Assembly: GCA_038064375.1 (NCBI GenBank) | Contig: JBBTTF010000004.1 | Location: forward strand, 1-64,000 | From: JBBTTE01 sp038064375 | GTDB taxonomy: Bacteria; Patescibacteriota; Saccharimonadia; Saccharimonadales; UBA4665 | Direction of reading: 5' to 3' | DNA: 64,000 bases | In this document: positions 42,302 through 51,070 of the stretch, piece after piece | Layout of the letters: every line of letters starts with the position of its first letter | How positions within the stretch are numbered: position 1 is the first letter of the stretch | Made by a program: the position numbers and the translations under genes | Notes under the pieces: generated by a model | Seen by the model: the letters and a program-made list of their open reading frames with translations, nothing else | Databases searched by the model: none | Told to the model about the DNA's origin: nothing

Positions 42302-43057
42302 ATGGCGACAGACGTCGACATTAAGAAACTATTAGAAGCAGGCGCGCACTTCGGCCACAAAACCGAGCGTTGGCACCCTAAGATGGCCCCTTACATCCAC
42401 AGTAAGCGCGGCGGTACACATATTATTGACCTAGCTCAGACAGTTACCGGTCTAGAGACAGCTCTTAGCTTTTTGACTAAGACGGCTAGCGAAGGCAAGC
42501 AGATCTTGCTAGTCGGCACCAAGCGCCAAGCTCAGGATATTGTTAAGAAGGTAGCAGTTGAGACCAACATGCCTTACGTAACTGAGCGATGGCTCGGCGG
42601 CATGATCACCAACTGGAACACTATTGGCGGTCGTGTTAAGCATCTTCAAGATCTTGAGAACCGAATGGCAACTGGCGAGCTGGCCAACAAGTACAACAAG
42701 CTTGAAGTTCAGCGTTTCCAAGAAGAAATTGACCAAATGAACGTTCTTTACGGCGGTGTAAAAGAAATGAACAGCCGTGTTGGAGCTGTATTTGTAGTCG
42801 ACATTGTTAACGACGTTAACGCTGTTCGTGAAGCTAACAAGCTTAAGATTCCAATCGTAGCTCTAGTCGACACTAACGCTGACCCAAGTCAGGTTACATA
42901 CCCGATTCCAGCTAACGACGACGCTATTAAGACGATTCAGCTTGTTATGGACTACGTCCAGACAGCTATCGAGACTGGTAAAGCTAAAGCCAAGGCTGCT
43001 CCAGCTGCCGCAGGCGAAGCTAAGACTGACAAAATTGAAAAGGTAAAGGTAGGATAA
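42302..43057 (+). CDS. rpsB: 30S ribosomal protein S2
   Basis: S2 is an essential 30S protein near the platform. The 251-residue product starts VDIKKLLEAGAHFGHKTERWHPKM (about 5-28), the signature. It includes NRMATGELANKYNKLEVQRFQEE and PIVALVDTNADPSQVTYPIPANDDA (about 187-211), the second signature. The tail is Lys/Ala-rich. AAGGA precedes the ATG by ten bases. It forms the standard rpsB-tsf operon with a two-base gap. Confidence 0.97.
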   Translation: MATDVDIKKLLEAGAHFGHKTERWHPKMAPYIHSKRGGTHIIDLAQTVTGLETALSFLTKTASEGKQILLVGTKRQAQDIVKKVAVETNMPYVTERWLGGMITNWNTIGGRVKHLQDLENRMATGELANKYNKLEVQRFQEEIDQMNVLYGGVKEMNSRVGAVFVVDIVNDVNAVREANKLKIPIVALVDTNADPSQVTYPIPANDDAIKTIQLVMDYVQTAIETGKAKAKAAPAAAGEAKTDKIEKVKVG

Positions 43058-43059
43058 AA

Positions 43060-43656
43060 ATGGCAATCGATATAGCAGACATTAAGCGACTTAAAGACTT
43101 AACTGGCGTTGGCCTAACAGACGCCAAAGGTGCTCTAGAAGAGTCCAAAGGCGACTTTGACAAAGCTCTAGCCGCTATGCGCAAAAAGGGTTTAACCAAG
43201 GCCGAGAAGCGCGGTGAGCGCGAGGCTCGTGCCGGAATCGTCGGCACTTACAACCACGACGGCCGAATCGGTGTAATCGTAGAGGTTAACTGCGAGACTG
43301 ACTTTGTAGCTCGTAACGAAATCTTCACCGATCTAGTTAAGGACATAGCTATGCACGTTGCTGCCACTAGCCCTGTCTATGTCAGTGCGGACGAAATCCC
43401 AGCAGACGACACTAAGAAAATCAAAGACGAATTCAGCGAAAAGGCCAAAGCCGACGGCAAGCCAGCCGACATGGTCGCCAAGATCGTCGACGGCCAAGTG
43501 TCCAAGTATTTCGCAGAACGTTGCTTGCTAGACCAGCCCTTCGTCAAGAACCCCGACCAGACAGTAGCAGAGTACGTCAAAGACCACGCTGCTCGTCTAG
43601 GCGAGAATGTAGTCGTCCGCCGTTTCTCTCGAATCGCTCTCGGCGAAATCAACTAA
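43060..43656 (+). CDS. tsf: translation elongation factor Ts
   Basis: EF-Ts recycles EF-Tu. The 198-residue product has the UBA-like N-terminal domain LKDLTGVGLTDAKGALEES (about 10-28) and the TDFVAR motif in VNCETDFVARNEIF (about 80-93), which contacts EF-Tu. The length is short (E. coli 282) and agrees with the compact form lacking much of the second subdomain. It begins two bases after rpsB. Confidence 0.95.
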   Translation: MAIDIADIKRLKDLTGVGLTDAKGALEESKGDFDKALAAMRKKGLTKAEKRGEREARAGIVGTYNHDGRIGVIVEVNCETDFVARNEIFTDLVKDIAMHVAATSPVYVSADEIPADDTKKIKDEFSEKAKADGKPADMVAKIVDGQVSKYFAERCLLDQPFVKNPDQTVAEYVKDHAARLGENVVVRRFSRIALGEIN

Positions 43657-43755
43657 GCTACGCAATCCAAGCGTAGAATTGCCAAAACGCTTAACGTTTA
43701 CTTCTTAGACTTAAGAGAGTAGAATTTCCTTACTTTGAATTAAGGATACATCGCT

Positions 43756-44589
43756 ATGCCTATAAGATTTAATACGGTGCAGCCGGAAGCACTGGACGCT
43801 TCATATGTAGATCCAGCGGTGGCTGGCGCAGAACTTAAGTCGATAGGACTTGATGCAATGTTCGAGGGCAGCATTCCTTGGAATCATCTAAATGTACCTA
43901 ATAGATTGCGTGATTGGCCAACTGAGCCTAACACACTTCCTGCAGATCCTGATCATGCACCATTTGAACTAATTGGAGATAGCGAAAGTATCTGGACACC
44001 AGTATTTTATACTGATTGGCTCGATGGAAATAAAGAGCGAAAAGCTGTCCATTTAGCCGTTCACGGTCTGCGTCGTCGTCAGGGATGGGCTAAGGTAGAA
44101 GAACTAGGTAAATATGGACTGGGACTTGCTGTCTCTAGGGAAGAGCGTCACAAGAAGGAGTCTGCTCTTGCCGATGCTAATGCGATTGTCGGCGAAAGAC
44201 TACGGCGCTTAGAACCTATAACAGCAAAAGATTTGCAAGGGGTAGAAGAAATAAATGCACTTATATCAGATATACGAGGCAATGTTCGTGATCGCACTAG
44301 TGAAGGTGTAAGGAAGTTGAATCGTACTATAGCCAGGGAGCCCAAGGGTATTATTGTTAGCTGTGCCTATGATGGTACTCAGGAGGCCTACAAAGGTAAG
44401 CGGCTTTTTGCTCAGCTTAAGGGCTTAAGAATTGTTGACGACGCTGATTTCGGTATCATTCAGGCGGTCGTTGCAGGTAAGGACGGTGAAGTGGGACTGT
44501 TGCCAAGGCCAACAATTCTTAAGAATGATTATAGGCAAGCATCTGACGCGGAGGCTAAAAGCATTCGAGAGGCTCCTGCTCCAGCATAA
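43756..44589 (+). CDS. hypothetical protein
   Basis: The product is 277 residues and I do not recognise the family. It is soluble and has an N-terminal Pro/Asp-rich part, a basic central stretch (KAVHLAVHGLRRRQGW) and a helical region with Arg/Lys pairs (about 125-190). A C-terminal beta-alpha part follows (GIIVSCAYDGTQEAYKGKRLFAQL). An AAGGA ribosome site is about ten bases ahead of the ATG. It is preceded by a likely tsf terminator-like AAACG/CGTTT hairpin near 43685. It is followed by frr after 87 bases. No function is proposed. Confidence 0.6.
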   Translation: MPIRFNTVQPEALDASYVDPAVAGAELKSIGLDAMFEGSIPWNHLNVPNRLRDWPTEPNTLPADPDHAPFELIGDSESIWTPVFYTDWLDGNKERKAVHLAVHGLRRRQGWAKVEELGKYGLGLAVSREERHKKESALADANAIVGERLRRLEPITAKDLQGVEEINALISDIRGNVRDRTSEGVRKLNRTIAREPKGIIVSCAYDGTQEAYKGKRLFAQLKGLRIVDDADFGIIQAVVAGKDGEVGLLPRPTILKNDYRQASDAEAKSIREAPAPA

Positions 44590-44638
44590 GACTCTGAATA
44601 TTATGGATTCTGTCCTGTTCTGTATTGATGCACAATAC

Positions 44639-44668
44639 TTAACTTTTCAGTAATTAAGCATGTATAGT
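44639..44668 (+). promoter_or_regulatory. frr promoter
   Basis: TTAACT (44639-44644), 18 bases and TATAGT (44663-44668). The -10 box ends eight bases before the frr ATG, so the message is leaderless or nearly so. Confidence 0.6.
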
Positions 44669-44676
44669 AGATATCA

Positions 44677-45240
44677 ATGGATTCACAACAAGTAGTCACT
44701 AACGCCCAAACCAAGCTCAACCAAGCCGTTGAGCGCTTCAAAGATGCGCTCAAGACACTAAGGACGGGCCGTGCTAGCGCCAGTATGCTCGATGGCGTCA
44801 CCGTCGAGGCTTACGGTACACCGATGCCACTGATTCAGGTAGCCACGATTACGGTTCCTGAGGCACAGCTGCTACAGATAACGCCTTTTGACCCTAGCAA
44901 CTTAGAAGCGATCGCTAATGCGATTCGCAACAACCCCGCTCTTGGTCTTAATCCATCTGATGACGGTCGAGTAATTCGTGTGCCAATTCCGCCTCTAACA
45001 GAGGAGCGTCGCCGCGAACTATCCAAGCAAGTTGGCGAAAAACAAGAAGATTGCATGATCAGCATGCGCGGTGTTAGACACGAAGCCATCGATTTACTCA
45101 ATGAAGCCAAGAAAGACAAAGACATTGGCGAAGATGATGCTAAGCGCCTAACAGCTCAGATCGAAGAAGCCATGACCAAGGCCAAGCTTGAAGTTGAAGG
45201 CATCGCCAAAGCTAAAGAACAAGAAATCCTAACCATCTAA
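44677..45240 (+). CDS. frr: ribosome recycling factor
   Basis: RRF splits post-termination ribosomes together with EF-G. The 187-residue product has the family pattern: FKDALKTLRTGRASASMLDGVTVEAYG (about 21-47), VPEAQLLQITPFDP and IPPLTEERRRELSK (about 107-120). It ends with a Lys/Ala-rich helix. Length is typical (about 185). It is preceded by its own promoter and is convergent with the L,D-transpeptidase gene (gap of five bases). Confidence 0.97.
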   Translation: MDSQQVVTNAQTKLNQAVERFKDALKTLRTGRASASMLDGVTVEAYGTPMPLIQVATITVPEAQLLQITPFDPSNLEAIANAIRNNPALGLNPSDDGRVIRVPIPPLTEERRRELSKQVGEKQEDCMISMRGVRHEAIDLLNEAKKDKDIGEDDAKRLTAQIEEAMTKAKLEVEGIAKAKEQEILTI

Positions 45241-45245
45241 AACCT

Positions 45246-46373
45246 CTAGGTGTGAGTGATGACTGTAGTGCCAATAGGTGCCCAGTCGTAGACCCATTTG
45301 GCTTGGTCGTCAGGTAAAGAGACGCAACCATGCGAGCTATTGATAGCGCCAAAGTAGCTCAAAGGACGCCAGTAGTTACCGTGCACTGCATAGCCACCTG
45401 GTAAGAAGTAGTTTACCCAGCGAACGTGGGGCTGGAAGTACTTAGTACCGTTAGGGTTGTAGCCGCGCATATCCTGGACCGCTAGTTTCTGATAAATCTT
45501 ATACTGACCAATCGGGGTAGGTGTTTCTGGTGCGCCGGCACTAATCGGGAACTGCCTAGTAAGTTGGCCTTTATCGTAGGCCCACATTTGTTTAGTTGTG
45601 ACATCAACTTCTAGCATTTTATCAAAAGCTGTAGGTGTTACCGCATTGAATGGCAAAGTTTCGAGTGGTAAGGTCATTTGCATGCCCTTAGCACCCAGAA
45701 CATTCTTGCCAATCTCCCTAGCTAACTTATTGGTGTCGCCAAGCTTGGTTCCATTGTGGCCGGTAGCAATGACACGTGAGCTGCCATCAGGACGAGTCAA
45801 CGTTACTTGATCTGTGGGCGCTTTCACGAATGGCGCGGCGGCCGAAGTCAAAGACTTGGCTATGACAGAGTCGTTGACATGAACATAAGTTACGCCCTTA
45901 GCCTTATCGTTGACTACTTGAAGCCAACTTTTGATAGTATCCGGAGCTACTGGCACTGTTTTGGTGCCGATTGTTAGATTAAGAGATTGGCCTGTCACTG
46001 CAACCAGAGTGCTAGCGAGTTTATCATTGGCAATAACTAAGTTGGGCCCATGTTGTGGGTTGGCAATACGAAGTGAAGTGCTGCCAGCAGAGGCAAACTC
46101 GATGTTGGCAGACAAGTATAGAGCCGAGACTTGAATTGCTGAGCTACCAACTAGCAAAAAGAGTAGTGCAAATGCTCCAAGACTATATCTATGAAACAGA
46201 TCTGAGGAGTATCTAAAAGGAGAGCGATGCGTTGGTTCGGCTGCGTGTGTTTCAAAGTCGATTGGCGTATCGGCTAGTACGGGTTGCGCCAATGCAGCGG
46301 CTGGCCGCGGCATGGCAGCTGGCTTTACAGCCTGCATTTTTGGGCGCGGCAAGACAAAGTCGTTACCTACCAT
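45246..46373 (-). CDS. L,D-transpeptidase (YkuD family)
   Basis: L,D-transpeptidases cross-link peptidoglycan or attach proteins to it. The product is 375 residues with one membrane segment (about 65-90). A middle domain (about 90-250) of unrecognised type precedes the YkuD domain (about 255-375), which has VHGN and SSHGCV with His348 and catalytic Cys350. The start at 46373 is preferred over the upstream TTG at 46382; the ribosome site is weak. It lies opposite rseP. Its presence suggests non-classical 3-3-type cross-links or a Braun-type link (inference). Confidence 0.9.
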   Translation of the reverse strand: MVGNDFVLPRPKMQAVKPAAMPRPAAALAQPVLADTPIDFETHAAEPTHRSPFRYSSDLFHRYSLGAFALLFLLVGSSAIQVSALYLSANIEFASAGSTSLRIANPQHGPNLVIANDKLASTLVAVTGQSLNLTIGTKTVPVAPDTIKSWLQVVNDKAKGVTYVHVNDSVIAKSLTSAAAPFVKAPTDQVTLTRPDGSSRVIATGHNGTKLGDTNKLAREIGKNVLGAKGMQMTLPLETLPFNAVTPTAFDKMLEVDVTTKQMWAYDKGQLTRQFPISAGAPETPTPIGQYKIYQKLAVQDMRGYNPNGTKYFQPHVRWVNYFLPGGYAVHGNYWRPLSYFGAINSSHGCVSLPDDQAKWVYDWAPIGTTVITHT

Positions 46374-46499
46374 GATGTCCAACTCATTTTTAACTCTTTT
46401 ATTTCACACTTTTGGGTTTTATCTGCCCTTATCAATAATTTTACACCACATAAGCGGTTTGTAAAGAGTTTTGGCTAGTGTTTGCTACAATGGATGTTA

Positions 46500-47669
46500 A
46501 TGTCGATTGCTTTGTTGGTTATAGGGATAATTCTATTTGTCGGCCTCGTGGTTGTTCACGAGTTTGGGCATTTTATTGTTGCTCGCCGCAATGGGGTTGA
46601 AGTTGAAGAGTTTGGTATATTCTTCCCACCTAGACTGTATAAGCGCAAGATGAAAGCTGGCTGGGACTTTACTATCAATGCTCTGCCTCTAGGCGGCTTT
46701 GTCAGATTAAAGGGTGAACATGACAGCGATACGGAGAAGGGTACTTTTGGTGCGGCCAGTCTCTGGGTTAAGAGTAAAATTATGGCTGCCGGAGTCGCAC
46801 TCAATCTATTAACGGCGCTAGTTATCTTTACTTTTATTGCTCTAGTGGGCATGCCAAAGTTGATCGACAATCAGTTTACTGTTCATAGCGACGAGCATCT
46901 TATTAGTCAGCAAGTTCTTGTAGGTTATGTTGAGCCCGGTTCGCCAGCCGATAAGGCCGGCTTTGAGTCGCGAGACGAGATAACTGGTATTCGTCAGCCT
47001 GGCTACAGCCCAGTTGGCATTGTTAATGCCAAGGAACTACCGAGCATTACTAAGCAATTTGCAGGCAAGACAGTCGATATCTTCTATGTACGCGATGGGC
47101 AAGAAAACTGGAAAACGCTAAAGTTGCTCGACACAAAAGCTGTTGAGGCTAGCAAAAAAACAGATAGCCCCAAGGGTTACCTAGGCATTTCACCAACCAA
47201 CTTCAGCATGCATAGATATACGTGGTCGGCGCCAGTTGTGGCTGTGGGCTTTAGTGCTCAAGTGACGTCTTTGACGTTCCAAGGGCTGGGCCACGCCTTG
47301 GCAGGACTGGGAGGCTTGATTGCTGGAGGCGTCACAGGCAACAATGAGGCACGCCAGAACGGTCAGGCAAGTGCCACCGAGCAAGTAGCGGGTCCCGTAG
47401 GCATCTTTGTAATCCTCAAGGATGGCAGCCTGCTTGGATACCAGTTTGTACTTTTGATTATTGGAATTATCTCGCTGACGCTAGCAATAATGAACATCCT
47501 ACCAATTCCAGCTCTTGATGGCGGACGCCTTTGGATTACTCTGGTGGCGCATGGCCTTAAGCGGCCATTGTCTCAAAAAAATGAAGAAATGATCAATATG
47601 ATTGGGTTCTTGATACTAATCGGACTTATCGTGCTAATCACTTTTGTCGATGTCAAACGCTTCTTCTGA
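46500..47669 (+). CDS. rseP: site-2 intramembrane metalloprotease RseP
   Basis: RseP cleaves membrane substrates in the bilayer. The 389-residue product has zinc motif HEFGH (20-24) in the first helix and one PDZ domain (about 115-210; E. coli has two). The LDG motif NILPIPALDGG follows near residue 335. Several membrane helices are visible. An extended -10 TGCTACAAT (-10 at 46486-46491) ends eight bases before the start chosen (46500); an in-frame ATG at 46494 is too close to the -10 box. It overlaps the CPBP gene. Confidence 0.93.
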   Translation: MSIALLVIGIILFVGLVVVHEFGHFIVARRNGVEVEEFGIFFPPRLYKRKMKAGWDFTINALPLGGFVRLKGEHDSDTEKGTFGAASLWVKSKIMAAGVALNLLTALVIFTFIALVGMPKLIDNQFTVHSDEHLISQQVLVGYVEPGSPADKAGFESRDEITGIRQPGYSPVGIVNAKELPSITKQFAGKTVDIFYVRDGQENWKTLKLLDTKAVEASKKTDSPKGYLGISPTNFSMHRYTWSAPVVAVGFSAQVTSLTFQGLGHALAGLGGLIAGGVTGNNEARQNGQASATEQVAGPVGIFVILKDGSLLGYQFVLLIIGIISLTLAIMNILPIPALDGGRLWITLVAHGLKRPLSQKNEEMINMIGFLILIGLIVLITFVDVKRFF

Positions 47670-48444
47670 ACCCGAGCCTAAAATGCCCACTAAGTCCAAG
47701 ATTGATATTGTGCCATGGAAGGTGGCGGTCGGCCTTGTATTTGCCATTGTCACGTACTACGCCGCTCAGATAGTAGCCGGCACGCTGGTCTCCCTTTATG
47801 CCTTGTCTAAGCATTGGACAGATGAGCAGGCCACCGCTTGGTTGCATGACTCGGTTGTGCCACAGTTTGTTTACATCCTTATCACGGAAGCATTGATAGT
47901 CGGCGCAATCTATCTTTTCCTCAGAATGTATCGCTTGGGTTTTGGTGCTATTGGCCTTAAGCGGCCTAGGTTTGAAGACTTATTGTACGGATTGGCGGCG
48001 GTGCCTTTTTACTTCGTCCTATATCTGGTAACTGTCGGTTTGGTAAGTCATTTTGTACCAAGTCTTGATGTTAATCAGGCTCAAGAACTCGGCTTTAATA
48101 ATGTTTATGGCACTTGGCCACTAGTACTGACCTTTATAAGTCTTGTGGTGCTGCCGCCCTTGGTGGAAGAGATAATGGTTCGCGGCTTCTTGTACAGCAC
48201 GCTCAAGAAGGCCATGCCAGCTATTGGGGCTGTACTTGCTACGAGCGCTATATTTGCAGCTGCTCACTTACCAGAGGGCGGTGCAGCCGGTCCGCTGTAT
48301 ATCGCAGCGCTAGATACCTTTGTGCTGAGCCTTGTTCTTATATATCTCCGTGAGCGTACTGGCAGCCTGTGGGCTAGCATCACATTACATGCCATAAAAA
48401 ACGGCATTGCCTTCGTGGCACTATTTGTATTACGCGTCGGTTGA
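47650..48444 (+). CDS. CPBP-family intramembrane protease
   Basis: The product is 264 residues with about seven hydrophobic segments. The family motifs are present: EEIMVRGF (motif 1 with EExxxR, about 173-180), FAAAHL (motif 2, about 207-212) and SITLHAIKN (motif 3, about 246-254). CPBP proteins are Abi/CAAX-type proteases that act on prenylated or other membrane peptides; bacterial substrates are mostly unknown. Its start overlaps rseP by 20 bases, so they are coexpressed. Both are membrane proteases. A terminator follows at 48466. Confidence 0.88.
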   Translation: MSNASSEPEPKMPTKSKIDIVPWKVAVGLVFAIVTYYAAQIVAGTLVSLYALSKHWTDEQATAWLHDSVVPQFVYILITEALIVGAIYLFLRMYRLGFGAIGLKRPRFEDLLYGLAAVPFYFVLYLVTVGLVSHFVPSLDVNQAQELGFNNVYGTWPLVLTFISLVVLPPLVEEIMVRGFLYSTLKKAMPAIGAVLATSAIFAAAHLPEGGAAGPLYIAALDTFVLSLVLIYLRERTGSLWASITLHAIKNGIAFVALFVLRVG

Positions 48445-48465
48445 TGGTATTATAGTTTCATTGGT

Positions 48466-48490
48466 ATCCTCGGTATTGCTGGGGATTTTT
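48466..48490 (+). terminator. terminator behind the rseP-CPBP operon
   Basis: ATCCTCGG (48466-48473) and CTGGGGAT (48479-48486) form an eight-base stem with two G-U pairs and a five-base loop, then a T run. A TATTAT hexamer lies just before it (48448-48453), so an attenuation arrangement for the next gene cannot be excluded. Confidence 0.65.
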
Positions 48491-48507
48491 AATAAGAGGA
48501 ATAGTAA

Positions 48508-49293
48508 GTGTCAGCAAACGGTAATTTATTGGTCGCAAAGTTTGGTACTGAGTCTAATGTAATAAGTGGACAGATTAGTAATGCCGGCTACCCAGATACT
48601 GAGGCCATTAATGGTTACTGCAAGCAGCTAAGCCAACTTAGTTCTCAATACGAATTGGCGGTTGTTATATCGGGGGCGGCAACAGTTGGCGCCAGCATTG
48701 TCGAAAGCTCCATGCAAGGTGCAGTCAGCAAGTACAGCCGGCGCTCGTTGGCAACCATAGGCAACCCAATGCTTTTTGCGGCATGGCAGCAGTCTTTTAA
48801 TAATCACGGCAAAGTTGCCGGTCAAGTAATCGTATCTCACGCTGAAATGGAAGACAAAAAAGAAGGCCCTAAGCTGGTTGAAGCTTATGCTGACATGCGC
48901 GCCAGTGGCGTTATTCCTTTATTTAATGAAAACGACGTTCTAGAGACCCGCGAGATGGAAGAACTTGATAAAGGCGGCGATAACGATGGTTTAGCAGCGC
49001 ATATTGCCACAAGACTAGGTGCCAATAGGCTGTTGCTGCTGACTGCCAGTGCAGATGGGTTTAAGGTTGATGACATAGTTCAGCAAACTGTCTGGTCTGC
49101 CGACATACCAGATTTGGCAAAGCACGATTACGGTGTCAGTAATGGCGGTAGTGGCGGAATCATACCAAAACTAGAGGCAGCTGCAACAGCAGTTATAGAC
49201 AGCTCAGCAGGACTCAAAGCTTATATTGGCAATGCGGCCGCTAACTATGAGCAAATTCTTGCCGGACAGGTTGGCACTGAGGTGGTACAATAA
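48508..49293 (+). CDS. amino-acid kinase, glutamate 5-kinase-like
   Basis: The product is 261 residues. The glycine-rich start (LLVAKFGTES), the VVISGAATVGASIV segment (about 52-65) and NENDVLETRE ... GDNDGLAAHIATRLGANRLLLLTA (about 138-177) resemble glutamate 5-kinase ProB, first step of proline synthesis. The C-terminal PUA domain is missing. ProA and ProC are not seen here. The start is GTG at 48508 with an AAGAGGAAT ribosome site. It precedes proS; the link between a proline-like kinase and ProRS is suggestive only. It could also phosphorylate another amino acid. Confidence 0.75.
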   Translation: MSANGNLLVAKFGTESNVISGQISNAGYPDTEAINGYCKQLSQLSSQYELAVVISGAATVGASIVESSMQGAVSKYSRRSLATIGNPMLFAAWQQSFNNHGKVAGQVIVSHAEMEDKKEGPKLVEAYADMRASGVIPLFNENDVLETREMEELDKGGDNDGLAAHIATRLGANRLLLLTASADGFKVDDIVQQTVWSADIPDLAKHDYGVSNGGSGGIIPKLEAAATAVIDSSAGLKAYIGNAAANYEQILAGQVGTEVVQ

Positions 49294-49314
49294 TGTGCAG
49301 TTAAGCGCACATTA
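49286..49314 (+). promoter_or_regulatory. proS start hairpin and extended -10
   Basis: TGGTACAAT contains an extended -10 (hexamer 49286-49291). The following TAATGTGC (49291-49298) pairs perfectly with GCACATTA (49307-49314), whose last base is the A of the proS ATG. A start codon at the edge of an eight-base stem may reduce translation or mark a leader control. Confidence 0.5.
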
Positions 49315-50600
49315 TGAGACTGTCTAATTTATTCACCAAAACAAGCAAGACCGTACCAGCCGACGAGACCTCCAAGAATGCCCAGCTATTAATTCAAGCA
49401 GGCTTCATCTACAAGGTTATGGCAGGCGTCTATGCCTACACGCCGCTCGGCCTAAGAGTAGTCGAGAACATTAAGCAAATCGTCCGCGAAGAGATGAATG
49501 TCATCAACGGTCAAGAACTTATTATGACCAATTTACAGAGGCCAGAGCCGTGGAAGACCACTGGTCGTTGGGATGATGAAGTCGTTGATATTTGGTTTAA
49601 GACAAGGCTCAAAGACGATTCTGAGCTGGGTCTTGCTTGGTCACACGAAGAGGCGATTATTGATATGATGAAGCACTTCGTCAGCAGCTACAAAGACCTA
49701 CCAATTAGCGTTTACCAGTTCCAGACCAAGCTGCGCAATGAGCTTAGGGCCAAGAGTGGCATAATGCGTGGCCGAGAGTTTGTCATGAAGGATATGTATT
49801 CATTGAGCACTGATGCCGCTCAGCACGATGCCTATTATGATTCTGCCATCGAGGCCTACAAGCGAGTCTATGATCGATTGGGGCTAGGCGATGATACTTA
49901 CGTTACTTTTGCTAGCGGCGGGGCGTTCACCCAGTTTAGTCACGAGTTCCAGACTATTTGTGAAGCGGGTGAGGATGTTATCTATCTGCACCGTGGCAAA
50001 AACATTGCCATCAACGAAGAAGTTCTTAATGATGAGAGTCTCGCCAAGCTTGGCATCCAGCGCGACGAGCTAGAAGAAGTCAAAAGCAGTGAAGTCGGCA
50101 ATATCTTTAACTTTGGTACTGACAAGAGTGAGCAAATGGACTTTAGCTTCACTAACGAGAACGGCGAGAAGCAGTTTGTTCACCTTGGTTCGTACGGCAT
50201 CGGCATCACTCGTATCATGGGTGTGATTGCTGAGAAGTTCAGCGACGACAAGGGTCTTGTTTGGCCCGAGGCGGTGGCGCCTGCAATCGTTTATTTGGCG
50301 AGACTTGGTGATTCACCAGAGGTCGTTAAGCAATCTGATGAGCTATATGAGCGTCTGGGCAAGGAAGGTGTCGAGGTTCTTTATGACGATCGAGACGTGC
50401 GTCCGGGGCAGAAGTTTGCTGATGCTGACCTGCTTGGCATACCTTACCGTGTGGTGATTAGTGACAAAACTGTGGCTGCAGACAAATTCGAGCTCAAACC
50501 CCGAATTTCCGACACTTCAAAACAGGTAGATATTGATGAGCTTCTAAGTTATAATGGTGGTCTGAACCGATATCTGAAAGCAAGGAGGGAAGACCGATGA
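49314..50600 (+). CDS. proS: prolyl-tRNA synthetase (short, no editing domain)
   Basis: The enzyme charges tRNA-Pro. The class II product is 428 residues with motif 2 around RNELRAKSGIMRGREFVMKDMYSL (about 143-166) and motif 3 GSYGIGITRIMG (about 297-308). An anticodon-binding domain follows (about 325-425). The bacterial-type INS editing insert (about 180 residues between motifs 2 and 3) is absent, so the enzyme is far below the usual 570 residues. A stand-alone Ala-tRNA-Pro editing protein may be elsewhere. It ends with TGA overlapping greA (ATGA). Confidence 0.94.
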   Translation: MRLSNLFTKTSKTVPADETSKNAQLLIQAGFIYKVMAGVYAYTPLGLRVVENIKQIVREEMNVINGQELIMTNLQRPEPWKTTGRWDDEVVDIWFKTRLKDDSELGLAWSHEEAIIDMMKHFVSSYKDLPISVYQFQTKLRNELRAKSGIMRGREFVMKDMYSLSTDAAQHDAYYDSAIEAYKRVYDRLGLGDDTYVTFASGGAFTQFSHEFQTICEAGEDVIYLHRGKNIAINEEVLNDESLAKLGIQRDELEEVKSSEVGNIFNFGTDKSEQMDFSFTNENGEKQFVHLGSYGIGITRIMGVIAEKFSDDKGLVWPEAVAPAIVYLARLGDSPEVVKQSDELYERLGKEGVEVLYDDRDVRPGQKFADADLLGIPYRVVISDKTVAADKFELKPRISDTSKQVDIDELLSYNGGLNRYLKARREDR

Positions 50601-51058
50601 AGAAGTTATTTCGATTGACCCAAGCGGGAGTAAACGAACTACAGGCCGAACTCGACGTGCTTATTGGCAAGCGTGCTGGTATAGCCGAGGCGATTAAGTA
50701 TGCCCGTGAACTTGGTGACTTAAGTGAAAATGCCGAATACCAATCTGCTCGTGCCGAACAAGAGCGTCACGAAGCCCGTATTTCCGAGATTGAGAACATT
50801 TTACAGAGTGTAGAAATCATCAAAAAGCCACGTGGCGACAGCAAAGTCCAGCTTGGCTCAGTAGTGAAACTTAAGGGTGCGGGTGATAAGGCTAAAGAGT
50901 TCCAAGTTGTTGGAACTGTTGAGGCCGACCCACTTAATGGCAAGATTAGCGACGAATCACCAATCGGACAGGCCCTACTCGGCCAAAAAGTTGGCGAAAC
51001 CATCGAAATTACCACCCCTAGTGACACTTCTGCTTACAAGATAGTCAGCATCAGCTAG
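50597..51058 (+). CDS. greA: transcription elongation factor GreA
   Basis: GreA rescues backtracked RNA polymerase. The 153-residue product has the coiled coil with the acidic tip LGDLSENAEYQSARAEQ (about 40-56) and the C-terminal FKBP-like domain ISDESPIGQALLGQKVGETIEI (about 116-137). Length is typical (158). It overlaps proS by four bases (ATGA), and lysS follows after 12 bases, so the operon is proS-greA-lysS. The greA-lysS neighbourhood is common in bacteria. Confidence 0.95.
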   Translation: MKKLFRLTQAGVNELQAELDVLIGKRAGIAEAIKYARELGDLSENAEYQSARAEQERHEARISEIENILQSVEIIKKPRGDSKVQLGSVVKLKGAGDKAKEFQVVGTVEADPLNGKISDESPIGQALLGQKVGETIEITTPSDTSAYKIVSIS

Positions 51059-51070
51059 GTCTCTCCAGCC

